Assembly (NCBI GenBank): GCA_964561925.1
Contig: CAZLRW010000025.1
Span: forward strand, 1 to 40,223
From: SZUA-430 sp964561925
GTDB taxonomy: Bacteria > Pseudomonadota > Alphaproteobacteria > Micropepsales > Micropepsaceae
Length of the DNA: 40,223 nucleotides
Reading direction: 5' to 3'
In this document: piece by piece, positions 16,131-25,480 of the stretch
How positions within the stretch are numbered: position 1 is the stretch's first letter
Layout of the letters: each line of letters starts with the position of its first letter
Notes under the pieces: generated by a model
What the model saw: only the letters and a program-made list of their open reading frames with translations
The model's database searches: none
Told to the model about the DNA's origin: nothing
Program-made: the position numbers and the translations under genes

Positions 16131-17447
16131 ATGAACAAACTTCTCCTCGCAGGCGTCGCAGGCAGCATAGGGTTCGGCGCAGCATTTTTGTTCGCGCCGA
16201 TGGTGACGGTGGCCGGTACCGACACGTACCGGCAGCTGAACCTTTTCGGCGACGTGTTCGAACGCGTCAAAAACGACTATGTGCGCGAGGTCAAAGACGC
16301 GGAGCTGGTCGAAAACGCGATCAACGGCATGTTGACCTCGCTCGACCCGCACTCGAGCTATCTGAACCCGAAGAACTTCTCGGACATGCAGGTTTCGACC
16401 CGCGGCGAGTACGGCGGTTTGGGCCTTGAGGTCACGATGGAAGACGGCCTCGTCAAGGTGATCTCGCCGATGGACGGGACGCCGGCCGCGCGGGCCGGGA
16501 TCAAGTCGGGCGACCTCATCGCGACGATCGACGGGATGTCGATCCAAGGGCTGACGCTTTCGGAAGCCGTCGACAAGATGCGCGGGCCGGTCAACTCGCA
16601 GATCAGGATCACGATCCTGCGCAAGGGCGAGAAGAAGCCGATCGAAGTCACGCTGACGCGGGCGATCATCCGCGTGGAAAGCGTGCGCTGGCGCCAAGAA
16701 GGCGACATCGCCTATATCCGCATCACGACGTTCAACGAGCAGACGGAAGACGGGCTCGAAAAGGCCGTCGACCAGACGAAGGCCAAGATCGGCAGCAAGC
16801 TGCGCGGCATCGTGCTCGACCTTCGCAACAATCCGGGCGGGTTGCTCGACCAGGCGATCTACGTGTCGGATGCGTTCCTCGATCAGGGCGAGGTCGTCTC
16901 GACGCGCGGACGGCGCGCGGGCGACACGCAACGCTACGGCGCGCGTTCGGGCCAGGTGTTCGCGGGCGTTCCGGTCGTCGTGATCATCAACGAAGGCTCC
17001 GCCTCGGCGTCGGAGATCGTCGCGGGCGCGCTGCAGGACCAAAAGCGCGCGCGCGTCATCGGCAACCGCTCGTTCGGCAAGGGCTCGGTGCAGACGGTCA
17101 TTCCGCTTTCGGGCGGCGTGGACGGCGCGCTCCGTCTCACGACGGCGAAGTACTACACGCCCTCGGGACGCTCGATCCAGGCAACGGGCATCGATCCCGA
17201 CATCCTGGTCGAGCAGACGCACGACGCCGACAGCGAAAAGGACGCGACCGACCGCTTGTCGGAAGCGAACCTGCCGAAGCATCTGGACGCGCAGGAGGGC
17301 AAGAAGCCGCATGTCGGCCCGGTCGTGAAGCCGAAGCCGGGCGAAAAGTTCGACGACTTCCAGCTCACCTATGCGCTGCGCCTGCTGCGCGGGCAGGAGA
17401 TGGTGTCGAGCGCCGAACCGAAGGCGCCGCCGGCGAAGCCGAACTGA
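16131..17447 (+). CDS. ctpA: C-terminal processing protease CtpA (S41)
   Basis: The product is 438 residues. An N-terminal hydrophobic stretch (LLLAGVAGSIGFGAAFLFAP) exports or anchors it. A PDZ domain covers about 85-170 (VISPMDGTPAARAGIKSGDL). The protease core has GIVLDLRNNPGGLLDQAI, the nucleophile Ser292 in EGSASASEI and the general base Lys317 in NRSFGKGSVQT. These spacings equal those of the family (25 residues between Ser and Lys). Such enzymes trim or degrade periplasmic proteins, including cell-wall hydrolases. envC and ctpA are the usual alphaproteobacterial pair. Confidence 0.96.
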   Translation: MNKLLLAGVAGSIGFGAAFLFAPMVTVAGTDTYRQLNLFGDVFERVKNDYVREVKDAELVENAINGMLTSLDPHSSYLNPKNFSDMQVSTRGEYGGLGLEVTMEDGLVKVISPMDGTPAARAGIKSGDLIATIDGMSIQGLTLSEAVDKMRGPVNSQIRITILRKGEKKPIEVTLTRAIIRVESVRWRQEGDIAYIRITTFNEQTEDGLEKAVDQTKAKIGSKLRGIVLDLRNNPGGLLDQAIYVSDAFLDQGEVVSTRGRRAGDTQRYGARSGQVFAGVPVVVIINEGSASASEIVAGALQDQKRARVIGNRSFGKGSVQTVIPLSGGVDGALRLTTAKYYTPSGRSIQATGIDPDILVEQTHDADSEKDATDRLSEANLPKHLDAQEGKKPHVGPVVKPKPGEKFDDFQLTYALRLLRGQEMVSSAEPKAPPAKPN

Positions 17448-17471
17448 GGCCAGCCGTCGCATATCCAACCT

Positions 17472-17497
17472 CGAAGGGGCCGGGAACGGCCCCTTCG
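17472..17497. terminator. Shared terminator between ctpA and the convergent czcA
   Basis: CGAAGGGGCCG (17472-17482) pairs perfectly with CGGCCCCTTCG (17487-17497) around GGAA, a GNRA-type loop. Only a short T-rich tail follows on the plus strand. The two converging genes end 25 bases before and 12 bases after the hairpin. Confidence 0.75.
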
Positions 17498-17508
17498 TCG
17501 TTTGAGGC

Positions 17509-20500
17509 TCAGCGCCGCTCTGCGTGGAACATCCGGTAGAGCGCTGGGAGAACGAGGAGGGTGAGTATCGTCGAGGAGACGATGCCGCCGATGACGACGG
17601 TGGCGAGCGGGCGCTGGACCTCGCTGCCGGTGCCGACGTTCAAGGCCATGGGCACGAAGCCGAGGCTTGCGACCAGCGCCGTCATCAACACCGGGCGTAG
17701 CCGCGTGAGTGCGCCTTCGCGGATCGCGTCACTTACGGCCAGACCCTGGTCGCGCAGCGCGCGGATGAACGAGACCATGACGACGCCGTTCAGGACGGCG
17801 ACGCCCGAAAGCGCGATGAAGCCGACCGCGGCCGAGATCGAGAGCGGCATGTCGCGGATGAGGAGTGCCGCGACGCCGCCGGTGAGCGCGAGCGGCACGC
17901 CCGAGAAGACGATCGCCGCGTCCTTCGCCGAATTGTAGAGCGAGAACAGCACGCCGAAGATCAAAAGCAGCGTCAGCGGCACGACGATCGAGAGCCGGTT
18001 CGCCGCCGAGATCAGATGCTCGAACGTGCCGCCGTAGCCGAGCCAGCTGCCCTCGGGCAGCTCCACGCGCTCGGCGACGGCCGCGCGCGCTTCGGCGACG
18101 AAGGAACCCAGGTCGCGATCGCGCACGTTCGCGGTCACCACGACGCGGCGCTTGCCGTTCTCGCGGCTGATTTGGTTCGGGCCCGTCGCCAGTTCGAGAT
18201 CGGCAACCTCGGAGAGCGGCACGAACGCCGGATCGCGGCCGCCGCCCTCGCGCGCGGGGAGCGGGATCGGGATGCGGCCGATCGCTTCGATGTCGTTGCG
18301 CACGGTTTCGGGCAGGCGGACGACGATGTCGAAGCGGCGGTCGCCTTCGAAGATCTGGCCCGCGGGTCTTCCGCCCAATGCGGTCGCGACCACGTCTTGC
18401 ACGTCGGCGACGCTCAAACCCAGCCGTGCGAGGGCGGCGCGGTTCGGCGTGATCGAGAGCAAGGGCAGGCCCGTCACCTGTTCCACCGCCACGTCGCGGG
18501 CGCCGGGGATCGACTTCAGCACGGCCTCGATGCTCTCGCCGACCGCGTGCAGTTCGTCCAGGTCGTCGCCGAACACCTTCACGGCGACGTCGGCGCGGAC
18601 GCCCGCGATCAGCTCGTTGAAGCGCATTTGGATCGGCTGGGTGAATTCGTAGTTGTTGCCAGGCACGTCCTTCGCCATGCGCTCCAGTTCCGCGAAGAGT
18701 TCGCTGCGCGTCTTGTAGGGATCGGGCCAGAGGCTGCGGTCCTTGACGATGATGAACGTGTCGGCGACCGACGGCGGCATCGGATCGACGGCGACGTCCG
18801 CCGTGCCGAGCTTCGCGAACGTCAGTTCGATCTCCGGCGCTTGGCGCAGTTTCTTTTCGAGCGCCTCCTGCATCGAAACGGCTTGCGTCAGGCTGGTTCC
18901 GGGGATGCGCAGCGCGTGGAGCGCGATGTCGCCTTCGTCCAGGTTCGGGATGAACTCGGAACCCATGCGGGAAGCGGCAAACGCGCTGACCAACACGAGC
19001 GCTGCTGCGGCGGGCACGACCAGGAAGCGGTTCGCAAGCGAGAAGTCGAGCAGCGGTGCGTAGAACACGCGCGCGCCGCGCATGAGCCAGTTCTCCTTCT
19101 CGTCGACTTTGCCGGTCACGAACAGTGCGACCGCGGCGGGCACGAACGTGATCGAGAGCAGAAGGGCCGCAAGCAGCGCTGTCACCACCGTGAACGCCAT
19201 CGGGTGGAACATCTTTCCTTCGATGCCGGTCAAAGCGAAGATCGGGATGTAGACGATCGTGATGATCAAGACGCCGAAGAGGCTGGGCCTGATCACCTCC
19301 GCCGTCGCCGACGCCGTCAGGGCGAAGCGTTCGTCGCGCGTGAGAAGGCGGCCCAGGCGATGCTGTTCCATGCCGAAACGGCGCAAGCAGTTCTCGACGA
19401 TGATGACCGCGCCGTCGACGATGAGGCCGAAGTCGAGCGCGCCCAAGCTCATCAGATTGCCCGAGACGCGGTTCTGCACCATGCCGGTGATGGCGAGGAA
19501 CAGCGACAGCGGGATCATCGCCGCGGTGATCAACGCCGCGCGCAAGTTTCCGAGCAGCAGGAAGAGCACGGCAACGACGAGAAGCGCGCCTTCGAGCAAA
19601 TTCGTCTCGACGGTCAGGATCGTACGGTCGACGAGCGTGGTGCGGTCGTAGGCGGCGCGGGCGACGACGCCTTCGGGCAGCGTTTCGTTGATCTCCTTCA
19701 GCTTCTCCGCCACGGCGTGAGAGACGGTACGGCTGTTCTCGCCCACGAGCATGAAGACCGTGCCGAGCACGACCTCCTGCCCATTCACGGTCGCCGCGCC
19801 CGTGCGCAGTTCCGCGCCCAGGCCCACGTCCGCGACATCGGCGATGCGCACCGAGACGTCGCCGCGACGGGCGAGCACCAGGTTCTTCAGGTCCTCCTCG
19901 CTCGACGCCTGACCCGGGACGCGGATCAGGATTTGCTCGCCGTTGCGTTCGATGTAGCCCGCGCCTGCGTTGGCGTTGTTCCTTTCCAACGTCGCGATCA
20001 CGTCGGCGATCGAAACGTCGAGTGCGGCCAGTCGCTCGGGATAGGGCGTGACGTGGAATTCCTTCTTGTAACCGCCGACGGTGTTGACCTCCGTCACGCC
20101 GCGCACGGTCGCGAGTTGCGGGCGGATGACCCAATCCTGGATCGTGCGCAAGTCGGTCGGCGTCCACGCCGTGCCGTCAGCCTTGGTCGCGCCCTTTTCG
20201 GGTTCGACCAAGTACATGAAGATCTCGCCCAGGCCGGTTGCGATCGGACCCATTTGCGGTTCGAGACCCGACGGCAACTGCCCGCGCGCGGCTTGCAGGC
20301 GTTCGGCCACGATCTGACGCGCGAAATAGATGTCGGTGCCGTCTTCGAACACCACCGTCACTTGGCTGAGGCCGTAACGCGAGATCGAGCGCGTGTAAGC
20401 GAGGCGCGGAACGCCGGCGAGTGCGGCTTCAACCGGGAACGTGATGCGCTGTTCGGCTTCGAGCGGCGAGTAGCCCGGCGCCTCCGTGTTGATCTGAACT

Positions 20501-20658
20501 TGGACGTTCGTGATGTCGGGCACGGCGTCGATCGGCAGACGCTGGAAATTCCAGATGCCGAGCGCGGCAAGGCCCAGCACCACCGCCAACACGAGCCAGC
20601 GCTGTGCGATCGCAAAGCCGATGATGCGCTCGAAGATCGGCGCGCGCTCAGTGGTCAT
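17509..20658 (-). CDS. czcA: CzcA/CusA-family heavy-metal RND efflux pump
   Basis: The product is 1049 residues, standard for HME-RND pumps. These trimers span inner membrane and periplasm and use proton flow to export metal ions through a CzcB/CzcC-type channel. The start ERIIGFAIAQRWLVLAVVLG is the first membrane helix, and RLPIDAVPDITNVQVQ is diagnostic. The substrate-class motif DFGLIVDGAVIIVEN (from Asp409) has the DFG-x3-DGA-x3-VEN form associated with Zn/Co/Cd pumps rather than the Cu/Ag type with DA and MIEN. The gene overlaps czcB by 11 bases. The assigned metal is an inference from this motif. Confidence 0.95.
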   Translation of the reverse strand: MTTERAPIFERIIGFAIAQRWLVLAVVLGLAALGIWNFQRLPIDAVPDITNVQVQINTEAPGYSPLEAEQRITFPVEAALAGVPRLAYTRSISRYGLSQVTVVFEDGTDIYFARQIVAERLQAARGQLPSGLEPQMGPIATGLGEIFMYLVEPEKGATKADGTAWTPTDLRTIQDWVIRPQLATVRGVTEVNTVGGYKKEFHVTPYPERLAALDVSIADVIATLERNNANAGAGYIERNGEQILIRVPGQASSEEDLKNLVLARRGDVSVRIADVADVGLGAELRTGAATVNGQEVVLGTVFMLVGENSRTVSHAVAEKLKEINETLPEGVVARAAYDRTTLVDRTILTVETNLLEGALLVVAVLFLLLGNLRAALITAAMIPLSLFLAITGMVQNRVSGNLMSLGALDFGLIVDGAVIIVENCLRRFGMEQHRLGRLLTRDERFALTASATAEVIRPSLFGVLIITIVYIPIFALTGIEGKMFHPMAFTVVTALLAALLLSITFVPAAVALFVTGKVDEKENWLMRGARVFYAPLLDFSLANRFLVVPAAAALVLVSAFAASRMGSEFIPNLDEGDIALHALRIPGTSLTQAVSMQEALEKKLRQAPEIELTFAKLGTADVAVDPMPPSVADTFIIVKDRSLWPDPYKTRSELFAELERMAKDVPGNNYEFTQPIQMRFNELIAGVRADVAVKVFGDDLDELHAVGESIEAVLKSIPGARDVAVEQVTGLPLLSITPNRAALARLGLSVADVQDVVATALGGRPAGQIFEGDRRFDIVVRLPETVRNDIEAIGRIPIPLPAREGGGRDPAFVPLSEVADLELATGPNQISRENGKRRVVVTANVRDRDLGSFVAEARAAVAERVELPEGSWLGYGGTFEHLISAANRLSIVVPLTLLLIFGVLFSLYNSAKDAAIVFSGVPLALTGGVAALLIRDMPLSISAAVGFIALSGVAVLNGVVMVSFIRALRDQGLAVSDAIREGALTRLRPVLMTALVASLGFVPMALNVGTGSEVQRPLATVVIGGIVSSTILTLLVLPALYRMFHAERR

Positions 20659-21889
20659 GCGAGGCGCCCGACTTTTCTATGTCCGCTTTGATCAGGAAGC
20701 TGCCCTCGACGACATAGTCGATGCCGGGGTCGACGCCGCCCAAGACTTCCGTCCACTCCGCCGAGCGGCGGCCGATTTCGAGCATACGGACTTCGTAGGT
20801 TTCGCCGACCTTGGCGTAGACCACCTCGAAATCACGGAAGCGTTGGATGCCCTTCGTCTTCACCGCGAGCGGCACGTCGGCCTGATCGACGACGACGTGG
20901 CCGCGCACGGTGACGCCCGGGCGGAAGCGGCGCTCCGCATCCTCGAACATCGCGCGCGCGGCGATCGACTGCGACGCCGGGTCCTTCGCCGGCGACAGCG
21001 AGGTCAGTTTCGCGTCCACCGACGTGGTGCCGTCGAGGCCCACGATCTTCACCTCCTGCCCCTCACGGATGCGGGCGGCGTCGCGATCGAAGACGTGGAA
21101 CGAGGCCGCGAGTTTGGACGGATTGCCGACAACGAAGATGACGCCTTCCGTGGTCACGTCGCCGGGGTTGATGTTGCGTTCCATGACGACGCCGTCGAAC
21201 GGCGCTGTCACGGCATAGGACTGGAGGCTTTCGTTGCTTTCGATGCGGGCGAGCGTTTCGCCTGCCTTCACTACGTCGCCGATGTTGCGCTCGACGCTCA
21301 AGACCTTGCCGGGGAAGCGGGCGCGCAGGTCCGCCTTGGCGCCCGGCGCAAGATCGACGTGACCCAAGAGTTCGATCGTGAGCTTGATCGTGGCCGGGCC
21401 CGTCTTCTCGATCGTGACGCCGGCTTCCTTGGCCGCCGCCTCCGCGATCGTGGTGCGGCCCTCGTAGGATGCGTAAGCCCATTTGTGCGTCTTGCCGGCG
21501 TGAACGGCGGTCACCTCGACGTCGAACGAATGCGGCTCGACCACGACGCCGTTGCCGCGCAGGAAGTCGCCCTCCGGCGCGAACGCGAACACGTCCTGTT
21601 TGCCGCCGAGGCGCTTCAGCACGATCGAAAGCTTCACATCGGCCGGCTTCACGGGTGCGCCGCCATTGTAGGCGTAGACGCGATACTCCGGCGGCACGCC
21701 CGTTTCGAAGATCGTGATTTCGAGCGCGAAGTCGCCGGCGCGCAGCATGCGGCCGCGGTGCGGGCCGCGTTCGAATTCTTCAGCTTCGGCGCCGTGACCG
21801 CCCGGTGCGGCGCCGCCGGTCGGCTGACCGCAGGCGGCAAGAACGGCGACAGCCGCGAAACTCAGAGCGCGAACGAGCGGACGTTTCAT
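20648..21889 (-). CDS. czcB: CzcB-type periplasmic adaptor (lipoprotein)
   Basis: The product is 413 residues. SFAAVAVLAAC gives a lipobox with Cys20, so it is anchored to the inner membrane. The first part (GPHRGRMLRAGDFALEITIF) is a CzcB-like metal-sensing or membrane-proximal domain. The middle has the biotinyl-lipoyl-like segment RFPGKVLSVERNIGDVVKAG and VTAPFDGVVMERNINPGDVT. SAEWTEVLGGVDPGIDYVVEG ends the proximal domain, and the tail GASHDH is His-containing. It links the RND pump to the outer-membrane channel and may hand metal over. czcC overlaps it by ATGA. Confidence 0.94.
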   Translation of the reverse strand: MKRPLVRALSFAAVAVLAACGQPTGGAAPGGHGAEAEEFERGPHRGRMLRAGDFALEITIFETGVPPEYRVYAYNGGAPVKPADVKLSIVLKRLGGKQDVFAFAPEGDFLRGNGVVVEPHSFDVEVTAVHAGKTHKWAYASYEGRTTIAEAAAKEAGVTIEKTGPATIKLTIELLGHVDLAPGAKADLRARFPGKVLSVERNIGDVVKAGETLARIESNESLQSYAVTAPFDGVVMERNINPGDVTTEGVIFVVGNPSKLAASFHVFDRDAARIREGQEVKIVGLDGTTSVDAKLTSLSPAKDPASQSIAARAMFEDAERRFRPGVTVRGHVVVDQADVPLAVKTKGIQRFRDFEVVYAKVGETYEVRMLEIGRRSAEWTEVLGGVDPGIDYVVEGSFLIKADIEKSGASHDH

Positions 21890-23154
21890 GGCTTTGCATC
21901 CTCGGATTTCGCGGGCGCGTTCGTTCCCGACAGGCGGTCGAGCGCGGCGTGGGCGATGTGGAGTTCGCGCAGCGCTGCAATCTCGCGCGCGACGACGTCG
22001 TCGAGAATGCGCCGCGCTTCGGCGATTTCGTGGTAGGCGAATGCGCCGGCGTCATAACCGCGGCGCGCGGCGGCGAGCGCTTCGCGCGCGCGGGGCAGCA
22101 AGTCCTTTCGGATCGTCTCGAGTTCGGTGCGCGAGCGTGCGGCGTTTTCTTCGTATTTGACGAGGCTGATCTCGTGGCGTCGGCGCGCGTCGGCGACGTC
22201 GAGTTCGGCGGCGCGGGCTTCGGCTGCCGTGCGCGCGATGTTGCCTTCGTTGCCGTCAAAGATCGCGAGCGGGACGGAGAGCGAGAAGACACCGGCAAGT
22301 TCGCCGCCTTCTTCGAAGCGACGGACGCCGGCGCCGAGCGTCACGTCGCTCGACGCGTTCGCGCGCTCCAGTTCGGCTGCCGCGGCGGCGCGGCGGGCAA
22401 CGGCTTCGCGCGCGGCCACATCAGGGGCGGAAGCTGCGTCGAGGTTTTTGCGCTCCGGCGGGGCTTCGGCGAGCACCTTCGTATCGACGGCGAAGTCCTC
22501 GTTCGTGTCGCCCCAGAGAACGGCGAGCGTGCGCTTGGCGTTGTGCAGATCGTGCAGCGCCTGTTCGCGCGCGGTTCTGGCTTCGGCGGTTTGGATTTCG
22601 GCGCGCAGGCGCGCGGTGACCGGGTCGCGCGCGGCGCGTACCCGGCGTGCGGCCATCGCTTCGACATCCTTGGCGGCGGCGAGGCGGGCGTCGGCAGCGT
22701 CGAGCGCGAGCGTCGCGGCGCAGACTTCGAAGTAGGCGGATTTGGCCTCGAAGACGACGTCGAGACGCGCACGCTCCTGATCGAGCACGGCCCCTTCCCG
22801 CTCGGCCTCGGCGATGGCGCGGCGGCTTGAGCGTTTGCCGCCCATTTCGACGCGCTGGCGCAGACCGAGCGTGAGTTCGTTCCGCTCGAAGTCGGCGAAG
22901 CGGCCGGAGCCCGGCGCATTCTCAAGCTCGAGGTCGAGCGTGGGATTGGGCAGCGCGCTCGCCTGGGTAACGCCCGCGGCTGCGGCTTCAACGCGCGTTT
23001 CGCGCGCCTTGAGCGCGGGCGCCGCGTCGAGCGCGCGTTCGACCGCCTCGTCAAGCGCGACTGCGCGCCCGCCCGGCGTGTGCTGTTCGGCCGCCATGCT
23101 TGGCAGCGCGATTCCCGCGGCGCAGACGAGCGCGGCGGCTATGAGACGAAACAT
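21886..23154 (-). CDS. czcC: CzcC-type outer-membrane efflux channel (TolC family)
   Basis: The product is 422 residues with a signal peptide (MFRLIAAALVCAAGIALPSM, cleaved near AEQH). It is built from long helices with the TolC-family repeat structure: ASALPNPTLDLELENAPG, then ERNELTLGLRQRVEMGGKRS, and later ANASSDVTLGAGVRRF. It forms the outer-membrane exit of the efflux complex. The order czcC-czcB-czcA with ATGA and 11-base overlaps is that of classic czc operons. No regulator gene is adjacent. Confidence 0.92.
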   Translation of the reverse strand: MFRLIAAALVCAAGIALPSMAAEQHTPGGRAVALDEAVERALDAAPALKARETRVEAAAAGVTQASALPNPTLDLELENAPGSGRFADFERNELTLGLRQRVEMGGKRSSRRAIAEAEREGAVLDQERARLDVVFEAKSAYFEVCAATLALDAADARLAAAKDVEAMAARRVRAARDPVTARLRAEIQTAEARTAREQALHDLHNAKRTLAVLWGDTNEDFAVDTKVLAEAPPERKNLDAASAPDVAAREAVARRAAAAAELERANASSDVTLGAGVRRFEEGGELAGVFSLSVPLAIFDGNEGNIARTAAEARAAELDVADARRRHEISLVKYEENAARSRTELETIRKDLLPRAREALAAARRGYDAGAFAYHEIAEARRILDDVVAREIAALRELHIAHAALDRLSGTNAPAKSEDAKP

Positions 23155-23214
23155 GGCGGATTGCCGTTCCTGGTGATTTCCACGTTGCTGCGACGGAGGG
23201 CCCGAAGGCCCGCG

Positions 23215-23649
23215 TCAGCCAAGCGGCGGAGGAACGGGCGGCAACACGGTGATGCCGGTGCGGCGTTCGTCCCGGTGATCGATCGTCTCAGCGGTGGCCG
23301 ATGTTCGTGGCGGCAGCGCGAATTCGACCTGAAACGCCGCGTCGACGCTGTGATGGAACATGATCTGGTGCAAGACGTCGGCGCCGACCGGATGGCTGTG
23401 ATCGGCGGGATTGTGTTCGCCGCCGTCGTGGTCGTGGCTGTGAACGTGGGTTTCAACCGGCGGTGCGGCCTCGCGAACGACGGCGGTACGAACCTCACAC
23501 GGCGATGCCGGGCGCGCCTTCAGCGGCGCGGGCGGCGGCACCGTTCGATGCGTTTCGGGCGCCGCCTTCTTGGCGTGCGCGTGTGCGAGCGCCGGCGTGG
23601 CGCCGAACACGGCGACGCAAAGCCCGGCGATGACGATCAGCCAGCGCAT
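23215..23649 (-). CDS. His-rich exported protein at the head of the metal efflux operon
   Basis: The product is 144 residues from the ATG at 23649, which follows AGGG by 5 bases; an ATG at 23664 lacks such a site. The signal peptide MRWLIVIAGLCVAVFGATPA is cleaved near ALAHAHA. The centre is a cluster of His and Asp (HVHSHDHDGGEHNPADHSHP) followed by HQIMFHHS, a likely periplasmic metal-binding segment. There is no recognised domain. It is 60 bases before czcC on the same strand, so it may sequester or deliver metal ions to the pump. Comparable small His-rich genes (czcI or cusF-like in role) occur at such operons, but no homology to them is claimed. Confidence 0.75.
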   Translation of the reverse strand: MRWLIVIAGLCVAVFGATPALAHAHAKKAAPETHRTVPPPAPLKARPASPCEVRTAVVREAAPPVETHVHSHDHDGGEHNPADHSHPVGADVLHQIMFHHSVDAAFQVEFALPPRTSATAETIDHRDERRTGITVLPPVPPPLG

Positions 23650-23689
23650 TTCTACCCTACCCATGCGGCCTCACTCAGCCGTCATTACG

Positions 23690-23719
23690 AACCTGCGCGT
23701 CAAGTGTTAACGGCAGGTT
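23690..23719. promoter_or_regulatory. Inverted repeat between the metal operon and the deacetylase gene
   Basis: AACCTGC (23690-23696) and GCAGGTT (23713-23719) are perfect inverted arms 16 bases apart in the divergent region. They could be an operator for a metal-responsive regulator. No good promoter boxes were found on either strand, so this is tentative. Confidence 0.3.
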
Positions 23720-23820
23720 TCGCGCGCATTCGAACGCCCGCGTGATGGGGGAGACACGGGGACTGCTTGATTCAACTTGGCCGCGCGGGCACATTTCGCT
23801 TCCCCTTTGCAGAGCGCGCG

Positions 23821-24981
23821 ATGAATTTGCCTCAGTTTCCCAATGCCCTGGGCGGCGCAAACGCCGTGGGGACGGCGGCGACCATCGCGGCGATCGTGAT
23901 CTTTCTCATCATCATCTTCGTGTCGCTGTTCGGCGACGCGGACGACGGCGAGCCGGTCGAGGTGATCAAGATCGAGCGCCTGCCCACGCCCGCCGGGCCT
24001 GCGGCCGGGGCGGAGGCGCCCGCGGCGGCGGCTTCGCTCGTCTCCGTGAACGGGGTCGTCATCAGCGATCCGACGCTGGTCGAGATGGCGGTCGAGGGTC
24101 CCTTGCCCAAGATCGCCGACGACGGACGTAAGGCGATGGACGTCTATGCGCGGCCGTTCGACCGGTCGGACCCGCGGCCCAAGATCGCGATCGTGATCGG
24201 GGGGCTCGGCCTCGGCGAGGCGGTGACGCAGGCGGCGATCGACCGGCTGCCCGCGGGCGTGACACTTGCGGTGACACCTTACGGTTCGTCGTTGCAGGGA
24301 TTGGTGTCGACCGCGCGCGGCAAGGGGCACGAGGTCGTGCTCGAGCTGCCGCTCGAGCCGTACGATTATCCGGACAACGATCCGGGGCAGGACACGCTAT
24401 TGACCGGGCAAACGTCGGAGGAGAACCCGGCACGGCTTCGCCGGGTGCTCGCCAAGGTGTCGGGCTATGCGGGGCTGATCAACTCGCAAGGCGCAAAGTT
24501 CTTGTCGAGCTCGGACGACATGCGCGGGCTGCTCAAATCCACGTCGGCGCGCGGGCTCTACTTCCTCGATGCCGGCGAGGCGGAGAAGTCGCTTGCGCGC
24601 GAGGCCGCGCTGGCCGAGGGTGCCGCGTTCGCCAAGGGCGACCGCGTGCTCGACCGCGACCCGCGGCGCGAGGCGATCGAGAAGGAATTCGCAGCGCTCG
24701 AAGAGGCCGCCAAGGCGCGCGGCTCGGCGATCGGCGTCGCTGGCGCTTTTCCGGTGACGGTCGACCGCGTGACGGCGTGGGCGGCGACGCTCGAAGAGAA
24801 GGGCATCGCGCTCGTGCCGGTATCGGTGCTGGTGGAGGCGCGCGCGCTCCCCGCGGCGCAGCCGACGCAGCGCTCGCGTCCGCAACCGCGACGGCCGGCA
24901 GCGGCACCGGCCAAGCCCGCGGCCCCCGTCGAACTGCCGACCGCGCCGGAGCCGGCGTTCGAGGCGGCGCCGCACCCATGA
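23821..24981 (+). CDS. Divergent polysaccharide deacetylase family protein
   Basis: The product is 386 residues from the ATG at 23821. An upstream TTG would extend the frame but adds nothing family-like. A single membrane segment (TAATIAAIVIFLIIIFVSLF) is followed by a Pro/Ala-rich linker. The core includes PKIAIVIGGLGLGEAVTQAA, RLPAGVTLAVTPYGSSLQG, GHEVVLELPLEPYDYPDNDP and the C-terminal strand GIALVPVSVLVEA. This is the 'divergent polysaccharide deacetylase' family, a NodB-like fold that has lost part of the metal site; its substrate is unknown. It sits between ctpA and rppH in many alphaproteobacteria. The stop overlaps rppH as ATGA. Confidence 0.88.
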   Translation: MNLPQFPNALGGANAVGTAATIAAIVIFLIIIFVSLFGDADDGEPVEVIKIERLPTPAGPAAGAEAPAAAASLVSVNGVVISDPTLVEMAVEGPLPKIADDGRKAMDVYARPFDRSDPRPKIAIVIGGLGLGEAVTQAAIDRLPAGVTLAVTPYGSSLQGLVSTARGKGHEVVLELPLEPYDYPDNDPGQDTLLTGQTSEENPARLRRVLAKVSGYAGLINSQGAKFLSSSDDMRGLLKSTSARGLYFLDAGEAEKSLAREAALAEGAAFAKGDRVLDRDPRREAIEKEFAALEEAAKARGSAIGVAGAFPVTVDRVTAWAATLEEKGIALVPVSVLVEARALPAAQPTQRSRPQPRRPAAAPAKPAAPVELPTAPEPAFEAAPHP

Positions 24982-25469
24982 TCGACCCAGCGTCGCTTCC
25001 CTACCGGCAGGCGGTGGGCATGTTGGTTTTGAACCGGGCGGGGCTCGCGTTCGTCGGGCGGCGCATCGACCGCGACCTGGACGAGGCCTGGCAAATGCCG
25101 CAGGGCGGGATCGACACGGGCGAGGATTTGCGCGCAGCGGCGTTGCGCGAACTGGAAGAAGAGACGGGCATGACGAACGTCGCCGTGCTGGAAGAAGCGC
25201 GCGACTGGTTCGTCTACGATCTGCCGCGCGAGGCGATCGGTGTCGCGCTCAAAGGCAAATATCGCGGGCAGCGGCAGAAATGGTTTGCGCTGCGGTTCCT
25301 GGGCGAAGAGGGCGAGATCGACCTGCAACGCCACCAGCCCGCGGAGTTCGACGCCTATCGTTGGGTTAACGTCGAGGCGCTTCCGGGCCTGATCGTTCCG
25401 TTCAAACGGGACGTTTACGCGCAGGTTGTTGCCTGTTTCAGACACCTGGCCAAGCCCGCGCCGGGCTAG
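24978..25469 (+). CDS. rppH: RNA pyrophosphohydrolase RppH (Nudix)
   Basis: The product is 163 residues. RppH removes pyrophosphate from 5'-triphosphate RNA and so opens mRNA to decay. The Nudix box G-x5-E-x7-R-E-U-x-E-E-x-G-U is complete at residues 43-65 (GGIDTGEDLRAAALRELEEE begins it). The N-terminal YRQAVGMLVLNRAG and the LKGKYRGQRQKWFALRFLG stretch are typical of RppH/IalA. The ATG overlaps the deacetylase stop, so the genes are coupled. Confidence 0.95.
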   Translation: MIDPASLPYRQAVGMLVLNRAGLAFVGRRIDRDLDEAWQMPQGGIDTGEDLRAAALRELEEETGMTNVAVLEEARDWFVYDLPREAIGVALKGKYRGQRQKWFALRFLGEEGEIDLQRHQPAEFDAYRWVNVEALPGLIVPFKRDVYAQVVACFRHLAKPAPG

Positions 25470-25480
25470 ACTCTCAGCCG

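Noticed and set aside
16104..17468. Long minus-strand frame opposite ctpA
   Set aside because: Antisense shadow with a repetitive Arg/Asp/His-rich product.
17729..20167. Second long minus-strand frame inside czcA
   Set aside because: Frame-shifted shadow of czcA with an Arg-rich product and no motif.
18016..20691. Long plus-strand open frame (891 codons) opposite czcA
   Set aside because: It is the antisense shadow of a clear RND pump gene. Its product is Arg/His/Asp-rich without any recognisable domain, as expected from reading GC-rich codons backwards.
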